A stretch of DNA of 64,000 nt from Chitiniphilus eburneus (GTDB lineage: Bacteria > Pseudomonadota > Gammaproteobacteria > Burkholderiales > Chitinibacteraceae): positions 1 to 64,000 of the forward strand of contig NZ_SUMF01000010.1 in the NCBI RefSeq assembly GCF_005048205.1. The letters are read 5' to 3'. Of this stretch, positions 46,197 through 55,152 are shown one piece after another. Within the stretch, counting starts at the first letter, position 1, and the number at the start of each line of letters is the position of its first letter. The notes under the pieces were generated by a model. That model was not told the origin of the DNA. It did not search any database and worked only from the letters and a program-made list of their open reading frames with translations. The position numbers were made by a program, and so were the translations under genes.

Positions 46197-46804
46197 AGCA
46201 GGTCTCCCATGCAGGCTTTCAGCTTGGCGAGCGCATAGCGCACGCGGCTTTTGACGGTTTCGGCGGCGGCGCCGGTCAGTTGCGCGATCTCGGCCAGGCC
46301 GAGCGCGTGTTCCTCCTTGAGCAGAAAGGCTTCACGCTGTTCGGGCGGCAGCGTGCCCAGGCAGTCGAGCAGGCGTGCGCCGGCCTGGCGGCCGGCCGCC
46401 AGCAGATCGGGCGTCGGGCAACGGTCGGCCATTGCCTCGATCTCGCCCAGGTCGCTGTCCCAGCGGTGGCGCTTTTCGCGGCGGTGCCAGTCGATCAGGC
46501 GGCGGTGCGCGGTTTCCAGCAGCCAGGTGCTGAAGCGCGCCCACGGCTGGTAGGCGCCGCGCTGGCGGATCACGGTGAGCCACACTTCCTGAAACAGCTC
46601 GTCGCCCGCGGCGTCGCTGCCGGTCTCGCGGACCAGGAAGCGATACAGCCGCAGGCGATGACGGGCATAGAGCGCGTCGAACGCGGCGGTATCGCCATCG
46701 CGCCAGGCCAGCATCAGGCCTTCGTCGCTGTGCGGATCGATATCGGTGGGCATGCCGCCACTGTATGGGGTGGCGGCGCCGACCGCGAGCCCCGCGTCAT
46801 TCAT
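46193..46804 (-). CDS. ECF-type RNA polymerase sigma factor
   Basis: 203 aa. Region 2 (about 30-105: DALYARHRLRLYRFLVRE, FQEVWLTVIRQR, FSTWLLETAHRRLIDWHRR) and region 4 (about 140-195: LPPEQREAFLLKEEHALGLAEIAQLTGAAAETVKSRVRYA) are complete. It overlaps the upstream vWA gene by 8 nt and the FecR-like gene downstream by 4 nt. The start at 46804 is supported only by overlap; ATG at 46753 is an alternative. Both a YfbK-type partner and a FecA/FecR partner surround it, so its signal input is ambiguous. Confidence 0.92.
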   Translation of the reverse strand: MNDAGLAVGAATPYSGGMPTDIDPHSDEGLMLAWRDGDTAAFDALYARHRLRLYRFLVRETGSDAAGDELFQEVWLTVIRQRGAYQPWARFSTWLLETAHRRLIDWHRREKRHRWDSDLGEIEAMADRCPTPDLLAAGRQAGARLLDCLGTLPPEQREAFLLKEEHALGLAEIAQLTGAAAETVKSRVRYALAKLKACMGDLL

Positions 46805-48491
46805 TGGCGGCCGTCGGTGCGCGTGGCGTCAACGTTTCGGCCAGTGTCACCAGTTGTTCGAACTGGGCGCGATAGCCAAAGCGGTCCCCCCCTCGCGCGC
46901 CGGCGGCGATGCGGCGCACCGTGGCGTAGTCCAGCTCGTCCACATAGCGCCCGCCGCGCAGCAACTGGCCAAACCCGGCCACGGCGCTGGCGAAGCGGAA
47001 ATCGGCGCTGGCGGCGGCAAAGCTGGCGCGCGCGTCGCGCTTGCGCAGCGGGATTTCCAGCAACTGGCTGGCGCCGCCGGCAGGGGCCTTGTAGCGCAGG
47101 CGCAGATGAGCCAGTTCGCCGGTCGGGGCGCCGCTGGTGGCGGGCTTGGCGTAGCGCAGCGGCTGAACCCGGCCGGCGCTGCCGGTGAAGGTGAGTTCAT
47201 ACAGCGCGGTGACGGTATGGCCCGCGCCCACGTCGCCGGCATCCACTTTATCGTTGGCGAAATCCTCGCGGCGCAGCGCGCGGTTTTCGTAGCCGATCAG
47301 ACGGTATTCGGCGACTTCGGCCGGATTGAACTCCACCTGGATCTTCACATCCTTGGCGACGGTGGCCAGCGTGCTGGTCATTTCGTCCACCAGCACCTTG
47401 TGGCCCTCGTTCAGCGTGTCGATGTAGTGGTAGCTGCCGTTGCCCACATCGGCGATCTGCTCCATCAGCGCTTCGTGGTAGTTGCCGGTGCCGAAGCCCA
47501 GCGTGGTCAGCGATACGCCGCCGGTGCGTTCGCGTTCCACCAGTTGCTTCAGCGCGCGGACATCGGCCACGCCGACGTTGAAGTCGCCATCGGTGGCCAG
47601 CAGCACGCGGTTGATGCCGCCTTCGATATAACCCTGGCGTGCCACCGCGTAGGCGAGGCGGATGCCCGATTCGCCGGCCGTGCTGCCCCCGGCGCGCAAC
47701 TGGTCGATGGCGGCCAGGATCGCGGCGTGATCGCTGGTGGGCTGGAGCACCACGCCGCTGCTGCCGGCGTACACCACCAGCGCCACTTTGTCCTGCGTGC
47801 GCAACTGCTTGACCAGCAACTTGAGCGAGGCCTGCAACAGCGGCAGCTTGTCGCGCGAATCCATCGATCCGGAGACATCCACCAGGAACACCAGGTTGGC
47901 CGGCGGCAGCGCCTGGCGTTGCACTTCCTGCGCCTTGATGCCGATGCGCAGCAGGTGCTTGCCGGTGCCCCACGGTGCCGGCGCGATCTCGGTCCGCACC
48001 GTGAACGGCCGACCGTTGGCGGTATCCGGATAGTCGTAGGGGAAATAGTTGATCAGTTCCTCCACCCGCACCGCATCGGCTGGCGGCAACTGGCCTTGGT
48101 TCAGCATGCGCCGCACGTTGGCGTAGGCGCCGGTATCGACATCGATGGAGAAGGTCGATACCGGCGCCTCGGCCACCACCTTCACCGCGCCTTCGTCGAT
48201 GGCGGCATAGCGCTCGCGATCCTCGGCGACGGGGTACGGTTGTGGCGCCGGCACGGTCGCCGGGCGATACAGGAATGACATTTCGGTCTGCTGGTTGCCC
48301 TGTACCTTGGCCATGCTGTCGGCGGTGGTGGTTGGTGCCTCCAGCGCGACGACGGGCTGGGCGGGCGATGCGGCGACCGCCTCGTCGCGCTCGGGCACCT
48401 GGGCGGGCCTCGTGGCACTGTTGCCGGGTTCGGTGCTGCTGCATGCGGCCAGTGCAAGGGCGACGGCCAGGGAGATCAGGCGGGTTTTCAT
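46797..48491 (-). CDS. YfbK-like von Willebrand factor A lipoprotein
   Basis: 564 aa: lipoprotein signal with Cys17 (ALAAC), Pro/Ala-rich spacer, N-terminal vWF_N-type domain (about 95-195: STFSIDVDTGAYANVRRMLN...VRVEELINYF), vWA domain (about 198-375) with MIDAS motif DVSGSM (205-210) and TDGDFNVG, and a C-terminal DUF3520-type domain (about 385-555). The family binds metal at MIDAS and is frequently encoded beside an ECF sigma gene, as here. Function is not established; envelope stress or protein-complex assembly is suspected. Confidence 0.9.
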   Translation of the reverse strand: MKTRLISLAVALALAACSSTEPGNSATRPAQVPERDEAVAASPAQPVVALEAPTTTADSMAKVQGNQQTEMSFLYRPATVPAPQPYPVAEDRERYAAIDEGAVKVVAEAPVSTFSIDVDTGAYANVRRMLNQGQLPPADAVRVEELINYFPYDYPDTANGRPFTVRTEIAPAPWGTGKHLLRIGIKAQEVQRQALPPANLVFLVDVSGSMDSRDKLPLLQASLKLLVKQLRTQDKVALVVYAGSSGVVLQPTSDHAAILAAIDQLRAGGSTAGESGIRLAYAVARQGYIEGGINRVLLATDGDFNVGVADVRALKQLVERERTGGVSLTTLGFGTGNYHEALMEQIADVGNGSYHYIDTLNEGHKVLVDEMTSTLATVAKDVKIQVEFNPAEVAEYRLIGYENRALRREDFANDKVDAGDVGAGHTVTALYELTFTGSAGRVQPLRYAKPATSGAPTGELAHLRLRYKAPAGGASQLLEIPLRKRDARASFAAASADFRFASAVAGFGQLLRGGRYVDELDYATVRRIAAGARGGDRFGYRAQFEQLVTLAETLTPRAPTAANE

Positions 48492-48601
48492 GATCGGACT
48501 CCGGGTGAAGATTGATCATGAAACGGCGCGAGGAGCGAATCGGGGTTAAGCACTGCTAAAAAAACCTGGCTGCATCGCGCGCCTGGCCGGCATCGCTGTG
48601 C

Positions 48602-48619
48602 CGGTGGGCATGCCCACCG
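48602..48619. other. 18-bp perfect palindrome
   Basis: CGGTGGGCATGCCCACCG reads identically on both strands and lies between the GH5 terminator and the start of the vWA operon, so it is a candidate operator or a cruciform-forming site. Confidence 0.4.
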
Positions 48620-48642
48620 TGCCGCACGGGGCGGCAAGGCGC

Positions 48643-48674
48643 AAAAAAGGGCGCGATCCATCGCGCCCTTTTTC
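48643..48674. terminator. Bidirectional terminator after GH5
   Basis: Stem GGGCGCGA/TCGCGCCC (48649-48656 with 48661-48668) plus A-T extension, A run before and T run after. Read on the minus strand it closes the GH5 transcript. Confidence 0.88.
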
Positions 48675-48693
48675 TTGTCGCCCGAAAGGCCGA

Positions 48694-50259
48694 TCAGCGA
48701 TTGCGTATCGCGTTGCGCACGAATTCGCCCGCCGGTTTCAGGTTGCTGGCGCTCCAGTTACCGCTGGCGCAGGTGTTGCTCTTCCACACCGCCCCGGAAC
48801 GGAAGTCGTCCGAGTAGTTCCAGTTGGTCCAGCTGATCTTCTTCTGCGCCAGGAAGTCCAGATACTTCTGGGTCATGGTGAAGTTGTTGGTGCCGTCGCC
48901 GCTGGCGGTCTGCGAGCCCCACTCGGTCACGAACACCGGTAGTTTCTCCGCGCCCTTTTTCAGCTCGTTCAGGTACTGGTCGCCGTGCGACGCCGCGTAG
49001 AAGTGGAAGGTGTACATGATGTTGGCGTAGCGCACCGGATCGTTGACGATATCGTCCACCGAGCGGCCGTCGGAAACACCGAACGAACCCCAGCCATGCG
49101 TGCCGATCAGGATCAGCGAATCGGGGTCGATGGCGCGGATCACCGGGATGATCTGCTCGCCATATTCGCGGATGCGGGTCCAGCTCACGTTGTTCGGCTC
49201 GTTGGCCACGTCGTAGATGATGTTCTTCTGGTTGCCGTACTTCTGCGCGATATGGGTGAAGAAAGTCTTGGCGCGCGCCAGGTTGTAGTTGGGATCGCCC
49301 GGATCGAGCTGGTGCCAGTCCACCAGCGCGTACATGCCGCGTTCGGTGGCCTCGTCGATCAGCTTGTCCACCTGCGCGGTGAAGCCGGCCGGGTTGCTCT
49401 CGTAACCGCCTTCCTGCACGTAGAGCGAGATGCGCAGCACGTCGGCCTTCCAGTCGTTGGCCAGCGCGTCCAGCGAACCTTCGGTCAGGCAACTGCCCCA
49501 GCCGTACCACTGGATGCCGTGCGTGCTCATGCCGCGCAACTGCACCGCCTCATTGCGCTCGTTGCACAGGTTCAGGTTGTTGGCGCAGACCTTGAGCTGG
49601 CCGTTGCGATCCACCGGCGTGCCGCTCGGGGCCGGTGTCGGCGTCGGATTGGGGGTCGGGGTCGGCGTGACGACCGGTGTGGGCGTCGGCGTGGGGTTGG
49701 CCGTTGGCGTCGGGGTCGGCACCGGGGTGGCGCCGCCGCAATTGCCCAGGCTCTTCCACACGCCCCAGTCGCCCGATTGCGCCGGATTGTCGCCCTGGGT
49801 CCACCATTTGGCCTCGTAGTTGACGCCGTTGTGCGTCACGCGCTGGCCGCCGGTATAGACCCCGCCGCTGGTCCATGCCTGATAGCAGGTGGCGGGCGCG
49901 GGGGTTGGCGTGGCATTGGGGGTTGGCGTGGGCGCGCGGGTCGGCGTCGGGGCCTGGGTCGGCGTGGGAACCGGGGTGGCGGTCGGCGTCGGGGTGGGCG
50001 TTCCGCTGGCCGGGCCAATGTCCTGCCACAGCGTCGGGGTGGCGGCTGGATTCCAGTTGGCGCCGGCATAGGCGGTATGGGTGACCAGTGCGCGATAGTC
50101 GCGGCCGCTGTAGCTGACCACGGCGCCCGCGCTATAGGTGCTGCCTTCCTGCCAGGCCGGGGCGGACCAGGCGCTGGGGCTGGTGGCCAGGCCACCGAGG
50201 CCGATCAGGAGCGCGGCGCACAACTGTGTGGCGCGCATCCGGGTGGACTGCTTGTTCAT
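48694..50259 (-). CDS. Secreted GH5 endoglucanase with two CBM5/12 modules
   Basis: 521-aa exported cellulase. Signal peptide (about 1-32, ending AWSA), CBM5/12 module (34-80), Pro/Thr linker, CBM5/12 module (124-174), Pro/Thr linker, then GH5 catalytic domain (about 218-521). Acid/base Glu354 lies in YDVANEPNN, nucleophile Glu446 in FVTEWGSQ, and the HGIQWYG and DWHQLDPGDPNYN blocks are typical of the GH5_2 endoglucanase subfamily. GAGGAGCATCAC precedes the ATG. Same module order as CE2, reversed in GH16. It likely attacks beta-1,4-glucan while anchored by the modules to chitin or cellulose. Confidence 0.94.
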   Translation of the reverse strand: MNKQSTRMRATQLCAALLIGLGGLATSPSAWSAPAWQEGSTYSAGAVVSYSGRDYRALVTHTAYAGANWNPAATPTLWQDIGPASGTPTPTPTATPVPTPTQAPTPTRAPTPTPNATPTPAPATCYQAWTSGGVYTGGQRVTHNGVNYEAKWWTQGDNPAQSGDWGVWKSLGNCGGATPVPTPTPTANPTPTPTPVVTPTPTPNPTPTPAPSGTPVDRNGQLKVCANNLNLCNERNEAVQLRGMSTHGIQWYGWGSCLTEGSLDALANDWKADVLRISLYVQEGGYESNPAGFTAQVDKLIDEATERGMYALVDWHQLDPGDPNYNLARAKTFFTHIAQKYGNQKNIIYDVANEPNNVSWTRIREYGEQIIPVIRAIDPDSLILIGTHGWGSFGVSDGRSVDDIVNDPVRYANIMYTFHFYAASHGDQYLNELKKGAEKLPVFVTEWGSQTASGDGTNNFTMTQKYLDFLAQKKISWTNWNYSDDFRSGAVWKSNTCASGNWSASNLKPAGEFVRNAIRNR

Positions 50260-50614
50260 GTGATGCTCCTCATCCTCTGATCTTGGTATCGACCGGCGGG
50301 CGGACGGGGGAGGGCGCCGCGTCGCCGGTCGGGTGCGGCCATCATCGGCAGCGCGATGGCCCGCCCGCAACGGGGGCACGCCACCCGTTTCACGGTGACA
50401 CAACAAAATTCGTTTTAAATCAAATACATGGCTTGCCGGGGCCGGCGGGGGCTTTTCACGGATGACGCCATGATGGCGCCCTGGGTTTTGCGATGAAAAG
50501 CCATTGCGGATCAGTGGCTTGCGCCGGTCCGCCCGTTGCCACCGGTCGCCGGCTTGCATTGTCCGCGCCAGCCAAGCTACGCTTGGCGACCGTACATTCA
50601 ACGTAGGACCTGTC
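50260..50614. other. Intergenic region between divergent GH5 and LOG genes
   Basis: 355 nt. The AT-rich part near 50400-50430 probably holds the GH5 promoter on the minus strand. No ORF, repeat or hairpin of note. Confidence 0.5.
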
Positions 50615-51334
50615 TTGATCAATCCCAACAACAAGCCCATCGGGGTAGTGGACGACGATGAAGCGCTGCGCATCGTTTCGGATGCGGTGCTCAAGCTTTG
50701 GGATACGGTCGACGATCTATCGCGTCTGCGCCCGGCGCATACCGAGCATTACCACGTCACGATCTTTGGCTCGGCCCGTATCCAGGACCACACGCCGGCG
50801 TATCAGTCGGTGAAATACCTGGCCGCCGAGCTGGCCGCCATGGGATGCCGCATCGTCACCGGCGGTGGCCCGGGGCTGATGCAGGCCGCCAACGAAGGCG
50901 CCGCCCAGGCCGCGCCGGATAATCCGGAAGCGTCGGTCGGCATCCGGATCGATCTGGATTTCGAACAGAGCGTGAACGACTTCGTGGGGCGCACCTACGA
51001 ACACAAGACCTTCTTCTCGCGCCTGCACCACTTCGTGCAGCGTTCCAACGCCTTCATCGTCACCCCGGGCGGGATCGGCACGCTGTTGGAACTGTCGCTG
51101 GTGTGGCAGTTGCTGCAAGTGCGCAAGCTGTACGATACGCCGCTGATCCTGGTGGGCGACATGTGGCACGAGCTGCTCGACTGGGCCAAGCGCACCATGG
51201 TCGAATCCGGCTCGGCGCTTGCCAGCCCGATCGACATGCAGATTCCCATCGTGGTGGATACGGTCGAGGATGCGGTGCACCTGATCCGCGAGCATCACGC
51301 GCGCTGGATCGCCGACGGCAAGGCGCTGGGCTGA
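50615..51334 (+). CDS. LOG family protein (putative Rossmann-fold nucleosidase-like)
   Basis: 239 aa with the LOG-family signature: TIFGSARI at the first strand, GGGPGLMQAANEGA near 84-97 and PGGIGTLLEL near 150-159. Some relatives release free bases from cytokinin nucleotides or other nucleoside monophosphates and some are annotated as 'lysine decarboxylase' wrongly; the substrate here is unknown. No ATG is suitable; the TTG at 50615 has TAGGA 8 nt upstream and gives a sensible N-terminus, while the longer frame from 50504 does not. Confidence 0.86.
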   Translation: MINPNNKPIGVVDDDEALRIVSDAVLKLWDTVDDLSRLRPAHTEHYHVTIFGSARIQDHTPAYQSVKYLAAELAAMGCRIVTGGGPGLMQAANEGAAQAAPDNPEASVGIRIDLDFEQSVNDFVGRTYEHKTFFSRLHHFVQRSNAFIVTPGGIGTLLELSLVWQLLQVRKLYDTPLILVGDMWHELLDWAKRTMVESGSALASPIDMQIPIVVDTVEDAVHLIREHHARWIADGKALG

Positions 51335-51446
51335 GTGGCTAGCAAAACCCTTCTGGCTGCGTCGCGCTCACTTGCCGTACGTCTTGTACTGTCTGCGTTT
51401 CGCGCTCCTTGCCAGAACCGCTACGCTGGGTTTTGTTAGCCACTTC
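51335..51446. repeat. Dispersed intergenic repeat with inverted ends, copy A
   Basis: Ends are near-perfect inverted repeats (GTGGCTAGCAAAACCC at 51335-51350, complement of GGGTTTTGTTAGCCAC at 51429-51444) around about 80 nt of conserved filler. A diverged relative lies at 38640-38790, and fragments resembling its left part occur near 48555-48590. It behaves like a small non-autonomous element or extended intergenic palindrome. Confidence 0.6.
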
Positions 51447-51530
51447 GGCTGCGATTTGCGGATCACCTCGATGAAAGCGGGTCGGCCTTGGTCGCCCCGC
51501 TTTGTTTTGTCCCGACCATCCACCAAGCCC

Positions 51531-52313
51531 TCACGGCGCCGGATCGACCTTGACCCACACGGTATAGCCACTGCTGCTGGTGCCGCTGCCCGATGTCGTG
51601 CCCTGGTTGCTGCCGGCGCGGGCGATGGTCGATTGGCCCACCGGCAGCCACTCGCCCAGTTGGCCGCGCACCTCGCCGTAGACGCTGTGCTCGCTGATGC
51701 TGCCGTCCGGCTCGAAACGGCTGCTTTCGGGATACAGGCGCAACAGCACCTGGTTGTTGCCGACCACGCGCGGCTCGGCCCAGAAGCCGGTGCCCGCGCC
51801 GACCCAGGTGCCGCCGGCCAGGACAATGCTGTAGCCGGGACGGTAGCCGAAGCCGATGGAAGGATAGAAGCGCTCGCTGCCGAGGCGCACGAAAGCGTGC
51901 TGGCCGTCGAGCACCCGCACGCTCTGGGTGGCGACGGTATCGTTGCGGCTACCGCCGCCGAACAGGCGGATGCCGATGCCGAAGCCCCGGTTGGAAATGC
52001 CCACGCCGTCCAGTGCCAGCGTGCTTCCGCTACGGCTTTCGCCTTCGCGCTGTTCCACGGTCACGGTCAGGTTGCGCGCCGGCAGGTCGATGCGGGCCAG
52101 CAGGTCCAGTACCTGCTGGTAGGTGGCGGTATCCGGGCTGCGCACGATGAGCTGGCTGTTCATCGGCTGGAACGATGCGGTGGGGATCGCACCGCGCAAT
52201 ACCGGCGCCAGGTCCTCGGCGGTGCGGTGCTGGAGGGGAACCACGTCCAGGCGCTCGGCCAGCGCGAAGCCGGTGGCGAGGGCGAACAGGCAACAGGCGA
52301 GCAGACGTTTCAT
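51531..52313 (-). CDS. Secreted protein with secretin-type N domain
   Basis: 260 aa with signal peptide (about 1-19, ending FALA). Residues about 22-100 match the NolW/N-domain of type II/III secretins (LDVVPLQHRTAEDLAPVLRGAIPTASFQPMNSQLIVRS...VLDLLARIDLPARNL). The remainder is beta-rich and Gly-rich, ends in YTVWVKVDPAP, and lacks the secretin pore. Related solitary proteins occur in betaproteobacteria without known function. Starts 120 nt after ispF. Confidence 0.78.
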   Translation of the reverse strand: MKRLLACCLFALATGFALAERLDVVPLQHRTAEDLAPVLRGAIPTASFQPMNSQLIVRSPDTATYQQVLDLLARIDLPARNLTVTVEQREGESRSGSTLALDGVGISNRGFGIGIRLFGGGSRNDTVATQSVRVLDGQHAFVRLGSERFYPSIGFGYRPGYSIVLAGGTWVGAGTGFWAEPRVVGNNQVLLRLYPESSRFEPDGSISEHSVYGEVRGQLGEWLPVGQSTIARAGSNQGTTSGSGTSSSGYTVWVKVDPAP

Positions 52314-52433
52314 GACAGTGCTCCGGCTGGGGCTGGTTCTTCCAGCATATGCCCGATGGGCCATGCGAAACAGCCGGGAGTTCCCGGGGCGTGTCCGCCG
52401 CCACCCCGCCGCCCAGCTTGGCCCGTACCGGCG

Positions 52434-52907
52434 TCAGCGTGGCAGCAGCAGGGCCACCGCCTGGGCTTCCACCGCCTCGGAGGCGCCGACCGGCCCCAGC
52501 TTCTCGTAGGTCTTGGCCTTGACGTTGACACAGCCGGGGGCGATGCCCAGGTCGGCCGCCAGGTTGGCGACCATGGCCGGGATATGCGGCGCCATCTTGG
52601 GCTGCTGGATCAGGATCGACGCATCGACGTTGCCGACGCGCCAGCCGGCCTCGTGCACGCGGCGCACCGCTTCACGCAGCAGCACGCGGCTGTCGGCGCC
52701 CTTGAACTCGACCGCGGTGTCCGGGAAGTGCCGGCCGATGTCGCCCAGCCCCGCGCCGCCCAGGACAGCATCGGTCACCGCGTGCAGCAGCGCGTCGGCG
52801 TCCGAGTGGCCGAGCAGGCCGCGCTCGAAGGGAATGGTCACGCCGCCCAGGATCAGCGGGCGTCCTTCCACCAACCGGTGCACATCCCAGCCTTGTCCGA
52901 TTCTCAT
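52434..52907 (-). CDS. ispF: 2-C-methyl-D-erythritol 2,4-cyclodiphosphate synthase
   Basis: MEP-pathway enzyme for isoprenoid precursors; 157 aa, normal length. N-terminal [15 protein letters not shown] with zinc ligands Asp8 and His10, the flexible [17 protein letters not shown] loop (about 34-50), and the C-terminal [22 protein letters not shown] motif that builds the trimer's hydrophobic cavity. It overlaps msrC by ATGA. Near ispD (640 nt upstream), its usual partner, but separated from it by msrC. Confidence 0.96.
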   Translation of the reverse strand: MRIGQGWDVHRLVEGRPLILGGVTIPFERGLLGHSDADALLHAVTDAVLGGAGLGDIGRHFPDTAVEFKGADSRVLLREAVRRVHEAGWRVGNVDASILIQQPKMAPHIPAMVANLAADLGIAPGCVNVKAKTYEKLGPVGASEAVEAQAVALLLPR

Positions 52908-53389
52908 ACGATATCTCTCATCAGCAATGTCGCCACGGCTTCCAGTTGCGCCGCATCCACCGTGTCGAACGCGGCGGGCAGGTGGTGATCCACGTCCAGC
53001 ACGCCGACCACGCGGCCGGCGCGGTCGCGCAAGGGCACCACGATCTCGGCGCGCGCGGCCGAAGAACAGGCGATGTGCCCGGGAAAAGCATCCACGTCCG
53101 GCACCACCAGCGTCTCGTTGCGCGCCCAGGCGGCGCCGCACACGCCCTTGCCGTGGGCGATGCGGGTGCAGGCGATGGGGCCCTGGAACGGGCCCAGCAC
53201 CAGTTCGTCATCGACCACGCGATAGAAGCCCACCCACAGCCAGCCGAAAGTGGCGGCCAGCGCGGCGGCGGTATTGGCCATGCGGGCGATCGGGTCGGGC
53301 TCGCCGGCCAGCAACGCGTCCAGTTGCGGCAACAGCGCGCGGTAGCGGTCGCCCTTGTCGCCGTCGGCGATGTCCAGGTGTTCGGCCAT
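52904..53389 (-). CDS. msrC: Free methionine-(R)-sulfoxide reductase (GAF domain)
   Basis: 161-aa GAF-fold enzyme reducing free methionine-R-sulfoxide with thioredoxin-type electrons. The three family cysteines are present: Cys74 and Cys84 in the [19 protein letters not shown] block and Cys108 in HIACSS (equivalents of E. coli Cys84, Cys94 and Cys118). Substrate-site residues [11 protein letters not shown] and EIVVPL follow family pattern. Stop overlaps the ispF start, so the two are cotranslated; the pairing with isoprenoid genes looks like operon convenience. Confidence 0.93.
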   Translation of the reverse strand: MAEHLDIADGDKGDRYRALLPQLDALLAGEPDPIARMANTAAALAATFGWLWVGFYRVVDDELVLGPFQGPIACTRIAHGKGVCGAAWARNETLVVPDVDAFPGHIACSSAARAEIVVPLRDRAGRVVGVLDVDHHLPAAFDTVDAAQLEAVATLLMRDIV

Positions 53390-53546
53390 CAGCGCGGGGG
53401 CAACGTCTTTTCAGAACAGCATTCGCGGCAGTGCCACGGGGGAAAACGGTCATCCACTGCCTTGTGCTCCTTGGTCGGCGCGCATCCATGCCTGGGGCCT
53501 TGCCGTTTCCGGCCTGGCGCCGCAGCGAAAGACGTTGAACAGGCGC

Positions 53547-54356
53547 TCAGTCCTGCCGCTCGGCATGCGCCGCCAGGATCAGGCTGGCCAGGCGCAGGTC
53601 CTGCGGATAGGTCACCTTGATGTTCCACGGGCTGCCCATCACCAGCGCGGGCGCATGGCCCAGTCGTTCCAGCGCGCTGGCCTCGTCGGTGATGTCGGGG
53701 CCGGTGCTGGCGGCCAGCGCATCGGCCAGGGCATGCAGGCGGAACATCTGCGGCGTCTGCGCCTGCCACAGCCCGGCGCGTGGCTGGGTGTGGGCGATCC
53801 GCTCGCCCGGCCGCGCGGCCTTGAGCGTGTCGGCCACCGGCACGGCGAGAATGCCGCCGACCGGGTCGTTGTCCAGCCGGGCGATCATGCCGGACACCAG
53901 CGCGGGATCGATGCACGGGCGCGCGGCATCGTGCACCAGCACCCAGGGGCCGTCCTGCGACAACGTGGCCACCGGGGCGGGGTCGCGGGGTACGGCGTCG
54001 AGCGTGATGCTGATCGAGATGCGATCCAGCCGGCGCGCCGGGGCGGGCGCCGGTTCGCCGCTGGCGGGGTAATCGGCGCGCAGCGCTTCCAGGCCGTTGA
54101 GCACGCTGTGGGCGCGGGTATCGCCGCCGACGCGCAACACCCGCAGGCGGTCGAAACCGGACCAATCGTACTGATCCCACTGCGTATCGTCCGGCGACAG
54201 CACCACCACGATGCGCTCCAGCTCCGGCACGGCGTGCAGCGCACGCAGGGTATGCCAGATCAGCGGGCGGTCGGCGAGCGGCAGGTACTGCTTGGGCTGG
54301 CCGCCGCCCATGCGGCTGCCGTTGCCGGCGGCGGGAACGAGGGCGATGGCGCTCAT
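53547..54356 (-). CDS. ispD: 2-C-methyl-D-erythritol 4-phosphate cytidylyltransferase
   Basis: MEP-pathway enzyme, third step. 269 aa, longer than the usual about 230. N-terminal nucleotide loop VPAAGNGSRMGGGQPKQYLPL, HDAARPCID near 141-149 and GLWQAQTPQMF near 201-211 are intact. About 30-35 extra residues lie at roughly 104-138 (a Pro/Ala/Arg-rich stretch, ASGEPAPAPARRLDR onward) just before the conserved WVLVHDAARP strand. The ATG overlaps the dnaQ stop (54353-54356), so it is coupled to dnaQ. Confidence 0.95.
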   Translation of the reverse strand: MSAIALVPAAGNGSRMGGGQPKQYLPLADRPLIWHTLRALHAVPELERIVVVLSPDDTQWDQYDWSGFDRLRVLRVGGDTRAHSVLNGLEALRADYPASGEPAPAPARRLDRISISITLDAVPRDPAPVATLSQDGPWVLVHDAARPCIDPALVSGMIARLDNDPVGGILAVPVADTLKAARPGERIAHTQPRAGLWQAQTPQMFRLHALADALAASTGPDITDEASALERLGHAPALVMGSPWNIKVTYPQDLRLASLILAAHAERQD

Positions 54357-55096
54357 GCGGCCTCGGCTTCCGTGACCGGCTTGGGCTCGTACTCGCGCCA
54401 CAGGCAGTCGCCCTTGATGATCTTGTCCATCTCGTCGAGGTAGGCGCCATGGGCGGCGATTTCCGCCGCGCTGGGCTGGATGATCAGGCGCGGCTTGCGC
54501 GCATCGCGGCGGGCCTTGTCGGCGGCGGCATCGCCACTGCCGCCATCGCTCAGGAAGTCGATCAGCAGGCTGTCCTGGCCGCGCGTCATCGCCAGGTAGA
54601 CCTCGGACAACAACTCGCAGTCGATCAGCGCGCCGTGCAGCGTCCGGCCGCTGCGGTCGATCTCGTAGCGGTCGCACAGCGCATCCAGGCTGTTGCGCTT
54701 GCCGGGGAAATTGTCCTTGGCCATCTTCAGCGTATCGACCACGCTGGCCACGTGGTCGGTGATCTTGCCCAACCCCAGCCGACCCAGCTCCTCGTTGAGG
54801 AAGCCCACGTCGAATGGCGCGTTGTGGATGATCAGCTCGGCGCCCGCCACGAAGCGCAGGAACTCCTCGGCGATGGCGGCGAAGCGGGGCTTGTCGGCCA
54901 GGAAGTCAGTGGTCAGCCCGTGGACGTTCAGCGCGCCTTCCTCGCTGTCGCGTTCCGGGTTGATGTAGCGGTGCAGGTGGCGTTCCGGCGGAGAGAGCTT
55001 GCGGTCGATCATTTCGACCGCGGCGATTTCCAGGATGCGGTTACCGTCTTCGACCCGCAGGCCGGTGGTTTCGGTATCGAGGATGATCTGGCGCAT
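54353..55096 (-). CDS. dnaQ: DNA polymerase III epsilon subunit (proofreading exonuclease)
   Basis: 247-aa DEDDh 3'-5' exonuclease that proofreads for the replicative polymerase. Exo I ILDTETTGL (near 5-13), Exo II HNAPFDVGFLNEE (near 97-109) and Exo III LHGALIDCELLSEVYL (near 154-169) are intact. The C-terminal 60 residues bind the alpha subunit. In betaproteobacteria dnaQ normally follows rnhA; here an MFS pump gene sits between them. Confidence 0.95.
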   Translation of the reverse strand: MRQIILDTETTGLRVEDGNRILEIAAVEMIDRKLSPPERHLHRYINPERDSEEGALNVHGLTTDFLADKPRFAAIAEEFLRFVAGAELIIHNAPFDVGFLNEELGRLGLGKITDHVASVVDTLKMAKDNFPGKRNSLDALCDRYEIDRSGRTLHGALIDCELLSEVYLAMTRGQDSLLIDFLSDGGSGDAAADKARRDARKPRLIIQPSAAEIAAHGAYLDEMDKIIKGDCLWREYEPKPVTEAEAA

Positions 55097-55152
55097 GGAT
55101 TGGGTTCCGGTAGTGCAGGACAACGGAGGCGAGTTTACCCTGCCGCGATGGC

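Noticed and set aside
53390-53546. Distant inverted repeat (CAACGTCTTTTC near 53400, GAAAGACGTTG near 53528) in the msrC-ispD gap
   Set aside because: Arms of about 10 nt separated by over 110 nt with no other sign of an element are likely to be chance.
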